Of a stretch of 59,929 bases of DNA, positions 1 to 9,543 are shown piece after piece; position 1 is the stretch's first letter; every line of letters begins with the position of its first letter. The stretch covers positions 1 through 59,929 of the forward strand of contig NZ_SMJW01000013.1 of assembly GCF_004348335.1 (NCBI RefSeq). The letters are read 5' to 3'. The notes under the pieces were generated by a model that was not told where the DNA came from, did no database searches, and worked only from the letters and a program-made list of their open reading frames with translations. Origin of the DNA: Actinomadura bangladeshensis. GTDB taxonomy: Bacteria; Actinomycetota; Actinomycetes; Streptosporangiales; Streptosporangiaceae. Made by a program: the position numbers and the translations under genes.

Positions 1-1164
<1,164 letters not shown>

Positions 1165-1245
1165 CCGAAGCCGTCGCCGCCGTGGCCGCGGCGCCCCCGG
1201 GTGGGGCGCGCGGCCACGGCTCGGCCGTGTACGGAAGGACATCGC

Positions 1246-2439
<1,194 letters not shown>

Positions 2440-2442
2440 CCG

Positions 2443-3255
2443 ATGGCCCCCGCGACCCCTTCTTCCGGTAAGCAGAGCGGCCGCAAGCCGCTGATGGCCG
2501 GCAACTGGAAGATGAACAACGACCACTTCGACGCGATCCGGCTCGTCCAGAAGCTGGCGTTCACGTTCAAGGACGCCGACTACGACGCCGTCGACATCGC
2601 CGTGCTGCCGCCGTTCACCGCGCTCCGCTCCGTGCAGACGCTCGTGGACGCCGACAAGCTCCGGCTCGAGTACGGCGCGCAGGACGTCTCGCAGCACGCC
2701 TCCGGCGCCTACACCGGCGAGATCTCCGCGGCCATGCTCGCCAAGCTCGCCTGCCGCTACGTCGCCGTCGGGCACTCCGAGCGCCGCCAGTACCACGGCG
2801 AGGACGACGCGGTCGTCAACGCCAAGGCCAAGGCCGCGCTCGCCGCCGACCTCACCCCGATCCTGTGCGTGGGCGAGGGCCTGGAGGTGCGCAAGGCCGG
2901 CGAGCACGTCCGGCACTGCCTCGGCCAGCTCGACGGCGGGCTGGAGAAGATCCCCGCCGCCCAGGCGCGCCGCACGGTGATCGCCTACGAGCCGGTCTGG
3001 GCGATCGGCACCGGCGAGGTCGCCACCCCGCAGGACGCGCAGGAGGTCTGCGCCGAGATCCGGACGCGGCTCGCCGAGCTGTACGACGGCGGAGTGGCCG
3101 ACGAAGTGCGTATCCTGTACGGCGGTTCGGTCAAGGGCGGCAACGTCGCCAAGCTCATGGCGCAGGACGACGTGGACGGCGCCCTGGTGGGCGGTGCCAG
3201 CCTGGATCCGGGAGAGTTCGTCAAGATCTGCCGGTACCGGGATCTCCCCGTCTGA
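2443..3255 (+). CDS. tpiA: Triosephosphate isomerase
   Basis: Interconverts dihydroxyacetone phosphate and glyceraldehyde 3-phosphate. The 270-residue TIM barrel contains NWKMN (Lys near 23), the catalytic His in VGHSERR, the catalytic Glu in [11 protein letters not shown], and the phosphate-binding YGGSVKGGN near the C terminus. The first 15 or so residues, rich in Pro, Ser and Gly, are an extension ahead of the usual family start. The start codon lies 3 nt after the pgk stop, and its GGAGGA ribosome site sits inside the pgk 3' end, indicating coupled translation. Confidence 0.97.
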   Translation: MAPATPSSGKQSGRKPLMAGNWKMNNDHFDAIRLVQKLAFTFKDADYDAVDIAVLPPFTALRSVQTLVDADKLRLEYGAQDVSQHASGAYTGEISAAMLAKLACRYVAVGHSERRQYHGEDDAVVNAKAKAALAADLTPILCVGEGLEVRKAGEHVRHCLGQLDGGLEKIPAAQARRTVIAYEPVWAIGTGEVATPQDAQEVCAEIRTRLAELYDGGVADEVRILYGGSVKGGNVAKLMAQDDVDGALVGGASLDPGEFVKICRYRDLPV

Positions 3256-3390
3256 TCAAAACTGATCAATTCTGCGTGAACTGGGGGTTCTTGCCGAACC
3301 AGCGGGTAGTTCGTCGTACCCTTCGTAGCTGACGGGTAAACCCGCCCGGCCGGCCCTCCGTCCCCGACCTACAGACAAAGGCGTTGAAGA

Positions 3391-3633
3391 ATGATCATCG
3401 CATCGTCCATCGTGCTCATCGTCACGAGCCTGCTGATGGTGGTCCTCGTCCTGATGCACAAGGGCAAGGGCGGCGGACTGTCGGACATGTTCGGCGGCGG
3501 CGTGTCGTCGTCCCTGGGCGGGTCGTCCGTGGTCGAGCGCAACCTCGACCGGCTGACGGTCGGCGTCGGGGTGCTGTGGTTCGCCTCGATCATCGTGCTG
3601 GGGCTGCTGTTCAAGCACAAGGGCGTCGGCTGA
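3391..3633 (+). CDS. secG: Preprotein translocase subunit SecG
   Basis: Small accessory subunit of the SecYEG membrane channel. The 80-residue protein has an N-terminal membrane segment (about residues 2-21), a Gly-rich cytoplasmic loop containing HKGKGGGLSDMFGGG, and a second membrane segment (about 55-74), the standard SecG layout. It follows tpiA by 135 nt. tpiA-secG linkage is common in actinobacteria and supports the call. Confidence 0.93.
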   Translation: MIIASSIVLIVTSLLMVVLVLMHKGKGGGLSDMFGGGVSSSLGGSSVVERNLDRLTVGVGVLWFASIIVLGLLFKHKGVG

Positions 3634-3714
3634 CCCACCCGTCTGACACATGCGATCACCGCGCCGTCCCAGGAGGTCACGGACGGCCGCGGAACACCGA
3701 GCGAGGAGTAATCC

Positions 3715-4086
3715 GTGGGTAGTGGCAACGCGATTCGGGGCAGCCGTGTCGGGGCCGGTCCGATGGGAGAGGCGGAGCGCGGCGACGCCGCCCCCCGCGT
3801 CTGGGTGACCTTCTACTGCGCCAACCGGCACGAGACCCGCCCCAGCTTCGCGACGGACGTCGCGGTCCCCGAGACGTGGGACTGCCCCCGCTGCGGGTTC
3901 CCCGCCGGCCAGGACTCGGAGAACCCCCCGGCGCCTCCGAAGACCGAGCCCTACAAGACGCACCTCGCGTACGTGAAGGAGCGCCGCAGCGACGAGGACG
4001 GCGAGGCCATCCTGGAGGAGGCCCTCGCCAAGCTCCGCGAGAAGCGCGCCGCGGTGAGGCAGGCCATGGAGGCCGCCGCAAGGTGA
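3715..4086 (+). CDS. rbpA: RNA polymerase-binding protein RbpA
   Basis: Actinobacteria-specific activator that binds RNA polymerase and principal sigma factors and stabilises the open complex. The 123-residue protein has the basic N-terminal tail GSGNAIRGSRVGAGPMGEAE, the core zinc-ribbon-like segment with FYCANRHET and WDCPRCGFPAG, the basic linker and the C-terminal sigma-interacting helix EAILEEALAKLREK. The GTG start follows GAGGAG at 3703-3708. It is transcribed in the same direction as secG after an 81-nt gap. Confidence 0.95.
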   Translation: MGSGNAIRGSRVGAGPMGEAERGDAAPRVWVTFYCANRHETRPSFATDVAVPETWDCPRCGFPAGQDSENPPAPPKTEPYKTHLAYVKERRSDEDGEAILEEALAKLREKRAAVRQAMEAAAR

Positions 4087-4107
4087 CTTCCAGGGGGCTG
4101 TATCTGC

Positions 4108-4127
4108 CCAGGGGGGCGACCCCCTGG
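4108..4127 (+). terminator. Probable rbpA terminator hairpin
   Basis: CCAGGGGG pairs perfectly with CCCCCTGG around a GCGA tetraloop, 21 nt after the rbpA stop. There is no T tract, which is usual for terminators in GC-rich actinobacteria. Confidence 0.5.
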
Positions 4128-4357
4128 AACCCCCGTCAGCGACGCAGGCGATCCTCACGCCGCCGTTGCGGTCCTCGTGCCCGTGACGGCGGCGTGGCGT
4201 CGCTGCGGTCGCCCGCGTCGCCGGGCATGCCCGCTGCGCTCGCAGAGCTCGCTCCGCGTGCCTGCCCGTGTTCCCGTGGTCGAGGTCCAGTCCGAGAGGG
4301 TTGGGCCTCAGTCGTTTTCGGGGGTCGGTTGTTCTCCGGGGCTTGTTCGGTGGCGGG

Positions 4358-4370
4358 CGAATAATATTCG
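4358..4370 (+). promoter_or_regulatory. AT-rich palindrome and possible -10 of the Lrp gene
   Basis: CGAAT-AAT-ATTCG is a perfect inverted repeat and the most AT-rich point between rbpA and the next gene. It contains TAATAT, which could serve as a -10 hexamer. Its position about 75 nt ahead of the Lrp-type gene suggests autoregulation; that is inference. Confidence 0.4.
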
Positions 4371-4442
4371 GGGTGAGGGGCTTTCGGGCGTGGTTCGCGT
4401 GCGGGAGTTCGGCTTCGGGCGGTCAGTTCGGGAGGGGTACCG

Positions 4443-4913
4443 GTGGACGCGGTCGATCAGGCGATCCTGCGGCGGTTGCAGCGGGACGGGCGGCAGACGA
4501 ACCGGGAACTGGCCGAGGCGGTGGGGATCGCGCCGTCCACGGCCCTGGAGCGGACGCGGGCGCTGCGGGCGCGGGGCGTCATCACCGGGTTCCACGCGGC
4601 GGTGGACTTCGAGCGGCTCGGCCGAGGGGTGCAGGCGCTGATCTCGATCCGGATCCGGCCGCAGTCGCGGGAGGCGATCGAGTCGGCGCGGGACGGCATG
4701 GCCGCGATGCCCGAGGCCGTCGGGGTCTTCGTCGTCACGGGCAACGAGGACCTGCTGGTGCACGTGGCCGTGCCGAGCACCGCGTACCTGCGCGACTTCG
4801 TGCTCGACCGGCTCGCGCGGCGCAAGGAGTTCGTGGACGTGCGGACGACCGTCGTCTACGACTACGTCCAACCGGCGGAGCAGGCCGAACTTCCGACGCC
4901 TGACCGGCGATAA
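4443..4913 (+). CDS. Lrp/AsnC family transcriptional regulator
   Basis: Feast/famine-type regulator, probably sensing an amino acid. The 156-residue protein has an N-terminal winged helix (residues 1-50, with LDRRLQRDGR-like start and TALERTRALRARGVI) and a RAM ligand-binding and oligomerisation domain (about 65-145). The GTG start follows a GGGAGGGG stretch. The next gene is an EamA-type exporter on the same strand, and Lrp regulators often control neighbouring amino-acid exporters. Ligand and targets cannot be told from sequence. Confidence 0.88.
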   Translation: MDAVDQAILRRLQRDGRQTNRELAEAVGIAPSTALERTRALRARGVITGFHAAVDFERLGRGVQALISIRIRPQSREAIESARDGMAAMPEAVGVFVVTGNEDLLVHVAVPSTAYLRDFVLDRLARRKEFVDVRTTVVYDYVQPAEQAELPTPDRR

Positions 4914-5002
4914 GGCCGATCATCCTGCAGCGCAGCTCCGTCTTGGCATGCCCTGGGCGAACAACTGACGGCCATGGTGCGCTGAGCCGAATGAATAACG
5001 GT

Positions 5003-5036
5003 CTAGAGATAGAGAATCCGCACGTTCTTCTAGCGT
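5003..5036 (+). promoter_or_regulatory. Imperfect inverted repeat and -10 box of the EamA gene
   Basis: CTAGA (5003-5007) plus AGAA (5013-5016) face TTCT plus TCTAG (5025-5033), giving a split inverted repeat with a 5-nt bulge. It overlaps TAGCGT (5031-5036), which stands 7 nt before the ATG at 5044. No ribosome site is present, so transcription probably starts at or next to the ATG. The repeat is a candidate operator for the upstream Lrp-type protein. Confidence 0.4.
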
Positions 5037-5043
5037 CGGTCGT

Positions 5044-5994
5044 ATGGATCGACGAAGCAATCTGTCCGGGTCGCTGCTCGTGCTCGCGGCCGGGGTGCTC
5101 TGGGGGACCGTCGGGCCCGCGCAGGTGCTCGCCGGGCCGGACGCCGGTCCGGTGGCGGTCGGCGGGGCCCGGATCTTCTCGGGCGGGGCCGTCCTCGCCG
5201 CGCTGGTGCTCGCGACGGACCGGCGCGCGTTCCTCTCGCTGGGGCGGCGGACGTGGCGTCCGGTCGCGGCGGCCTCCGCGGCGACCGGGGTCTTCCAGGC
5301 GGCGTTCTTCAGCGCGGTCGACCGCACCGGGGCCGCCGTCGCGACGGCCGTGGTGTTCGGGCTGGCGCCCGTCTCGACGGGGCTGTGCGAGCGGCTCGTC
5401 CTCGGAACGCGGCTCGGCCGCCGGTGGTGGGCCGGGACGGCGTGCGCCGTCGGCGGCGTCGCGCTGCTGATGGTGCCCGGGGAGGCCGTCCACGCCGACC
5501 CGGTGGGCATCGGGCTGAGCCTCGTGGGCGGGACGTGCTTCGGCGTCTACACCGTGTCCGCCAAGGTCCTCACGGGACGGGAGGCGGGCATGGCCGCCGC
5601 CGTGTCGGTCACGCTGCTCATCGGGGGAGCGGCCCTGCTGCCCTGGACGCTCGCGGAGCTGCCGGCCCTCGCGGAGCCGCGGTCGGCGGTGCTGGTCGGC
5701 TGGCTCGGGATCGCCGCGACGGCGGCCGCGTACATGTTCTTCGTCACCGGGCTCGGCGGGGTGGCGGCCGCGACCGCCGGGACGCTCAGCCTCGCCGAGC
5801 CGCTGGTCGCGGCGGCGCTCGCCATCGCCGTCCTCGGCGAGCGGATGTCGGCGCCGGTCGCGGCCGGGTCGCTGCTCCTGCTGGGCGGGCTGTTCGTCGT
5901 CTCCGTCCCGGCGCGGGCGCGGACGGCCCGATATGATGGCGCGCACGTGACTGGCGCAGTCAAGGTGGAGACGACCACCGGGGAGCGAAACTAG
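5044..5994 (+). CDS. EamA/DMT-superfamily membrane transporter
   Basis: Integral membrane exporter of the drug/metabolite family, predicted to have ten membrane segments in two EamA repeats (about residues 10-140 and 150-290). LWGTVGP near the N terminus and GEAVHADPVGIGLSLVGGTC between the repeats are typical. The substrate is unknown; the adjacent Lrp regulator makes an amino acid likely. The last 16 or so codons run through the ZTP riboswitch of glyA, so the C-terminal tail after the final membrane segment is made of riboswitch sequence. A leaderless start at 5044 is supported by the -10 box at 5031-5036. Confidence 0.85.
   Translation: MDRRSNLSGSLLVLAAGVLWGTVGPAQVLAGPDAGPVAVGGARIFSGGAVLAALVLATDRRAFLSLGRRTWRPVAAASAATGVFQAAFFSAVDRTGAAVATAVVFGLAPVSTGLCERLVLGTRLGRRWWAGTACAVGGVALLMVPGEAVHADPVGIGLSLVGGTCFGVYTVSAKVLTGREAGMAAAVSVTLLIGGAALLPWTLAELPALAEPRSAVLVGWLGIAATAAAYMFFVTGLGGVAAATAGTLSLAEPLVAAALAIAVLGERMSAPVAAGSLLLLGGLFVVSVPARARTARYDGAHVTGAVKVETTTGERN
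5932..5937 (+). promoter_or_regulatory. -10 box for the riboswitch-glyA transcript
   Basis: TATGAT is a near-consensus -10 hexamer inside the 3' end of the transporter gene. It would start RNA at about 5943-5945, immediately before the ZTP aptamer. No clear -35 box was found. Confidence 0.5.
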
Positions 5995-6018
5995 TCCGCA
6001 CGCCGCGCGCCTGGGTGT
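5943..6018 (+). promoter_or_regulatory. ZTP (pfl-motif) riboswitch aptamer upstream of glyA
   Basis: The conserved pfl blocks are all present in order: CGTGACTGGCG (from 5946), ACCACCGGGGAGCG (5974-5986) and the 3' pseudoknot block GCGCCTGGGTG (about 6008-6018). ZTP riboswitches sense ZTP/ZMP, the signal of 10-formyltetrahydrofolate shortage, and commonly control glyA, folD or purH. The position just before glyA fits. The 5' half overlaps the end of the transporter coding sequence, whose TAG stop lies at 5992-5994 inside the aptamer. Confidence 0.9.
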
Positions 6019-6020
6019 AC

Positions 6021-6056
6021 GGGTCCCCTTCGCCGGGGCGCCCGAAAGCCCCGGCG
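6021..6056 (+). terminator. Putative expression platform of the ZTP riboswitch
   Basis: Two hairpins compete. One pairs GGG plus CCCC (6021-6028) with GGGG and CCC (6035-6043). The other is a perfect 9-bp stem CGCCGGGGC/GCCCCGGCG (6031-6039/6048-6056). They share 6031-6043 and cannot coexist, as expected of a ligand-controlled switch just upstream of the glyA ribosome site (GGAGG, 6067-6071). The switching direction is not determined. Confidence 0.5.
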
Positions 6057-6077
6057 CGAGCAGCGCGGAGGCTCACG

Positions 6078-7349
6078 ATGCACCAACCGCCCGTCCCCCA
6101 TCTGCAGGACCGGGATCCCGAGATCGCCGGGCTGGTCGAGGCCGAGGCCCGCCGCCAGTACGAGAAGCTCCGGCTGATCGCGTCCGAGAACTACGTCTCG
6201 CCGGCGGTGCTGGAGGCCACCGGGTCGGTCCTGACGAACAAGTACTCCGAGGGCTACGCCGGCCGCCGGTACTACGAGGGCCAGCAGAACATCGACCCGA
6301 TCGAGCTGCTGGCGATCGAGCGGGCGAAGGAGGTGTTCGGCGCCGAGCACGCCAACGTCCAGCCGTACTCGGGGTCGCCCGCGAACCTCGCCGTCTACAT
6401 GGCGTTCCTGGAGCCCGGCGACCCGGTGATGGGGCTGTCGCTGCCGATGGGCGGGCACCTCACGCACGGCTGGTCGGTCTCGGCCACCGGCAAGTGGTTC
6501 CGGCCCGTCCGCTACGACGTGCGCGCCGACACCGGGCGGGTCGACATGGACCAGGTCCGCGACCTGGCGCTGAAGGAGCGGCCGAAGCTGATCTGGTGCG
6601 GCGGCACTGCGATCCCCCGGACGATCGACTTCCCCGCGTTCGCGGAGATCGCCCGCGAGGCCGGCGCGGTGCTCGCCGCCGACATCGCGCACATCGCCGG
6701 GCTGATCGCGGGCGGCGCCCACCCGTCCCCGATCGGGCACGCGGACGTGGTCACCACGACCACGCACAAGACGCTGCGCGGCCCGCGCGGCGCGATGATC
6801 CTGTCGACGGCCGAGCACGCGAAGGCGGTCGACAAGGCGGTCTTCCCCGGCCTGCAGGGCGGCCCGCACGACCACACGACCGCCGCGATCGCCGTCGCGC
6901 TGAAGGAGGCGGCGCAGCCGGACTTCGCCCGGTACGCGCGGCAGATCGTCGCGAACGCGCAGGTGCTGGCCGCCGCGCTGGTCGACCGCGGCTACGACCT
7001 GGTGTCCGGCGGCACCGACAACCACCTCGTCCTGATCGACCTGACGAACAAGGGGGTCGCCGGCAAGCCCGCGGCGCAGGCCCTCGACCGCGCCGGCATC
7101 GAGCTGAACTACAACGCGGTGCCGTTCGACCCGCGCAAGCCGTTCGACCCGTCCGGGCTGCGGCTCGGCACCGCCGCGATCACCACCCGCGGGCTCGGCG
7201 AGGAGCACATGCCGCAGATCGCGGAATGGATCGACGAGGTCGTGCTGGGCACCGCCAAGCAGGACGAGGCGGTCGCCGGCCGCGTCGCCGGGAAGATCCG
7301 GGAACTGCTCGCCTCCTACCCGATGCCGGGCTGGGCGCCGGCGCCCTAG
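6078..7349 (+). CDS. glyA: Serine hydroxymethyltransferase
   Basis: PLP enzyme converting serine and tetrahydrofolate to glycine and 5,10-methylenetetrahydrofolate. The 423-residue protein has the N-terminal RLIASENYVSPAV, the substrate region YAGRRYYEG, and the PLP lysine K231 in TTTHKTLRGPRG. The frame is open from 6015, but ATG 6078 follows GGAGG and gives the family N terminus. Expression is probably set by the upstream ZTP riboswitch, linking it to folate one-carbon status. Its TAG stop shares the tetranucleotide CTAG with the stop of the converging methyltransferase gene. Confidence 0.96.
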   Translation: MHQPPVPHLQDRDPEIAGLVEAEARRQYEKLRLIASENYVSPAVLEATGSVLTNKYSEGYAGRRYYEGQQNIDPIELLAIERAKEVFGAEHANVQPYSGSPANLAVYMAFLEPGDPVMGLSLPMGGHLTHGWSVSATGKWFRPVRYDVRADTGRVDMDQVRDLALKERPKLIWCGGTAIPRTIDFPAFAEIAREAGAVLAADIAHIAGLIAGGAHPSPIGHADVVTTTTHKTLRGPRGAMILSTAEHAKAVDKAVFPGLQGGPHDHTTAAIAVALKEAAQPDFARYARQIVANAQVLAAALVDRGYDLVSGGTDNHLVLIDLTNKGVAGKPAAQALDRAGIELNYNAVPFDPRKPFDPSGLRLGTAAITTRGLGEEHMPQIAEWIDEVVLGTAKQDEAVAGRVAGKIRELLASYPMPGWAPAP

Positions 7350-8128
7350 GCGGGCCGCAGGATCGTGATCATGCGCCAGGCTTCGGGGTCGGTGAGGGCC
7401 ACGGTGTCCTCGCCGGTCCCGAAGTCGCCGTAGCGGGCGGCGGTGCCGAGGCCGCCGGCGAGGCTGATCGCGGCGTCCAGTTCGGTGGCGGTCCAGAAGC
7501 GGTAGGGGACGACGTCGCGGATCACCCGGGTGCCGTCGCCGTCCGTGATCGTCATCGTGACGTGGTCGTCGGCGATCTGGGTGACGGGGTCGAGCCGGTC
7601 GGACGGCTCGCCCCACCGCACGCTCGCCCGGACGCCGCCGCGCTCGACCGTCCAGCCGGTGCTGACGCTCGGGTCGTCGCCGAGCCGGTCGCGGGGGTGC
7701 GACATCTCCACGACGTACAGGCCGCCGGGGGACAGGTGCGCGGCGACGCGGCGCAGGTGCGCCGTGAACGCGTCCAGCGTCATGAGGTGGGACGTCGAGT
7801 CGAGCATGGTCACGACGAGGTCGAACCGGCGGCCCAGGTCGAACCGGGTCATGTCGTCCCGGACGACCTCCACCTCGACGCCGGCGCGCCCGGCCTCGCG
7901 GGCGGCGTGGGCGCACATCCGCGGGTTCAGGTCGAGCGCCGTCGCGGCCAGCCCGCGCCGCGCGAACTCGCGGGCGTGCTCGGCCGGCCCGGCGGCCAGC
8001 TCCAGCACGCTCGCGGGCTCGGCGTCCAGCCCGGCGCACCAGCCGAGGAGCGCGTCCACCTCGGCGGGCACGTCGCGGAACGAGCACGCCAGCTCGTACG
8101 CCCAGGGGTCGTCGTAGATGCCGCTCAC
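7346..8128 (-). CDS. SAM-dependent class I methyltransferase
   Basis: Small-molecule-type methyltransferase of about 260 residues. Motif I is VLELAAGPAEHA near residue 40, followed by an acidic strand end (ALDLNPRM) and VVRDDMTRFDLGRRFDLVV. The GTG at 8128 is preferred over a start at 8158 because AGGATGG precedes it and the protein then begins with the Y-DDPWAYE segment usual for the group. It converges on glyA, the stop codons overlapping in CTAG. The substrate is unknown. Confidence 0.8.
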   Translation of the reverse strand: MSGIYDDPWAYELACSFRDVPAEVDALLGWCAGLDAEPASVLELAAGPAEHAREFARRGLAATALDLNPRMCAHAAREAGRAGVEVEVVRDDMTRFDLGRRFDLVVTMLDSTSHLMTLDAFTAHLRRVAAHLSPGGLYVVEMSHPRDRLGDDPSVSTGWTVERGGVRASVRWGEPSDRLDPVTQIADDHVTMTITDGDGTRVIRDVVPYRFWTATELDAAISLAGGLGTAARYGDFGTGEDTVALTDPEAWRMITILRPA

Positions 8129-8231
8129 CCGGCCATCCTGCCAGCGGCCGCGTGTCACGCGACCGCCACGTCACCCTGTGCCCGCGGTTTCACATTCCGG
8201 ACCGGGGGTTGAGCCGCCCGCGCCGACCGCC

Positions 8232-8237
8232 TAGCGT
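8232..8237 (+). promoter_or_regulatory. Leaderless -10 box (TAGCGT)
   Basis: TAGCGT is followed by 7 nt and then the GTG start at 8245. No ribosome site exists, matching other leaderless genes in the window. Confidence 0.5.
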
Positions 8238-8244
8238 TCGGTAA

Positions 8245-8913
8245 GTGATCGACCCCGTGAGCGGTGAGGACGTCAACGACCGACCGCGGCGCGGCCCGTC
8301 CTCGACCCGGCTGCCGCTGCTGCTGCCCGGTTCGCTGAGCGACGAGCAGCGCGCCGTGTACGAGGCGGTGACCGGCGGCCCCCGCGCCGAGGGCCGCACC
8401 CCGCCGTTCGGCATGGCCGACGACATCGGACGGCTGCACGGCCCCTTCAACGCCATGCTGTACAGCCCGTCCGTGGGCCTGCCGCTGCAGGACCTCGGGG
8501 CCGCGCTGCGCTTCCGGACCGCGTTCACCAAGCGGGAGCGGGAGATCGCCACGCTGGTCGTCGCCGCGCACGCCCGGTCCGACTTCGAGTGGTACGCGCA
8601 CGAGCGGATCGGCCGCCGGCACGGCCTCACCGACGCGGAGATCGACGCGCTGCGCGACGGCCGCGCGCCGCTGCTCGGCGACGTCCGCGAGCGCGTCGTC
8701 CACGAGGCGGCGCGGCAGCTCGCCGCGGAGGGCGACCTCGCCGACGCCGTGTTCACCGAGGCGGTCGCGACGCTCGGCCGCGCCGCCGTCGTCGAGCTGG
8801 TCACGCTCGTCGGCTACTACCAGGCGCTGGCGCTGCAGCTGCGGGTGTTCCGGGTCGGCCTCCCCGACGGCGAGGACGCGCCCGAGTGGCCGCCGGAGGA
8901 CGCGGATGAGTGA
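8245..8913 (+). CDS. Carboxymuconolactone decarboxylase (AhpD-like) family protein
   Basis: All-helical CMD-fold protein of 222 residues. The core EREIATLVVAAHARSDFEW near residues 92-110 matches the family's conserved E-x-A-x-H region, but the CxxC of peroxidase-type AhpD proteins is missing, so disulfide reductase activity is unlikely. Members act as hydrolases, decarboxylases or uncharacterised oxidoreductases. The start is set by the leaderless promoter at 8232. It overlaps the following GNAT gene by 8 nt, implying joint expression. Confidence 0.75.
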   Translation: MIDPVSGEDVNDRPRRGPSSTRLPLLLPGSLSDEQRAVYEAVTGGPRAEGRTPPFGMADDIGRLHGPFNAMLYSPSVGLPLQDLGAALRFRTAFTKREREIATLVVAAHARSDFEWYAHERIGRRHGLTDAEIDALRDGRAPLLGDVRERVVHEAARQLAAEGDLADAVFTEAVATLGRAAVVELVTLVGYYQALALQLRVFRVGLPDGEDAPEWPPEDADE

Positions 8914-9499
8914 GGTGCTGCGGACGGTGCGGCTCGCGCTGCACCCGGTCTCGATGCGCGACCACCGCGCGCTGCTGACGCACTGGACGGGCCCGCTCGT
9001 CCGGCGCCACCTCTTCGACGACCAGGTGGTCACCCCCGTCCAGGTCAGCGAGATCATCGAGGCGAGCGAGCGGGACTTCGCCACCGAGGGCTACGGGCTG
9101 TGGGGGCTGCGCCCGGCCCGCTGGTCCGCCGGGATCGACGCGGCGGGCGCCGCGTCCGGCGATCCGCTGATCGGCGTCGCCGGGCTCGGCCACCACGAGG
9201 GGCCGCTCGGCCGGGGCGTGGACGTCGAGATCCTCTACAGCCTGGAGCCCGACCACTGGGGGCAGGGCCTCGCGGCGGAGGCGTCCCGCGCGGTGCTCGA
9301 CTACGCGTTCGGGGTGGTCGGCGTGCACCGGATCACCGCCGAGATCGACACGGCCAACACGGCGTCGGCGGAGATCGCGCTGCAGCTCGGGATGCGGCGG
9401 TGGCGGGACGGCCCGTCCGGCCCCGACGGCGCCGCCTACTATGCCGCGGACCGCTCCCGCTGGATCGGATCCCGTCGAATCATCGACGCCGTGCCATAG
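8906..9499 (+). CDS. GNAT family N-acetyltransferase (RimJ/RimL type)
   Basis: Acetyl-CoA-dependent acyltransferase of 197 residues. The N-terminal strand TVRLALHPVSMRDHRAL, the DVEILYSLEPDHWGQGLAAE segment (acetyl-CoA-binding Q-G-L-A) and INTANTASAEIALQLGM-like IDTANTASAEIALQLGMRR are typical of RimJ/RimL proteins. Start ATG 8906 lies inside the end of the CMD gene. The substrate (protein N terminus, antibiotic or amino acid) is unknown. Confidence 0.82.
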   Translation: MSEVLRTVRLALHPVSMRDHRALLTHWTGPLVRRHLFDDQVVTPVQVSEIIEASERDFATEGYGLWGLRPARWSAGIDAAGAASGDPLIGVAGLGHHEGPLGRGVDVEILYSLEPDHWGQGLAAEASRAVLDYAFGVVGVHRITAEIDTANTASAEIALQLGMRRWRDGPSGPDGAAYYAADRSRWIGSRRIIDAVP

Positions 9500-9543
9500 A
9501 ATCCGTCGCCATCTGTTGATTTCGCTATGGAATACAGCAGTAT

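Larger units (their letters stand above)
4087..4442. other. Intergenic region without a convincing gene
   Basis: These 356 nt separate rbpA from the Lrp-type regulator. Short open frames exist on both strands but have no recognisable product and no family-like composition. The stretch holds a hairpin directly after rbpA (4108-4127) and an AT-rich palindrome (4358-4370) upstream of the regulator. Nothing else was recognised. Confidence 0.6.

Noticed and set aside
5991..8174. Long minus-strand frame antisense to glyA and extending into the methyltransferase
   Set aside because: Arg/Pro-rich shadow translation; the real methyltransferase uses another frame with recognisable motifs.
9494..9530. 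CCATAG/CTATGG inverted repeat as a firm operator
   Set aside because: The arms are only 6 bp with a 25-nt loop and partly inside a coding end; mentioned with the oxidoreductase but not listed as a site.
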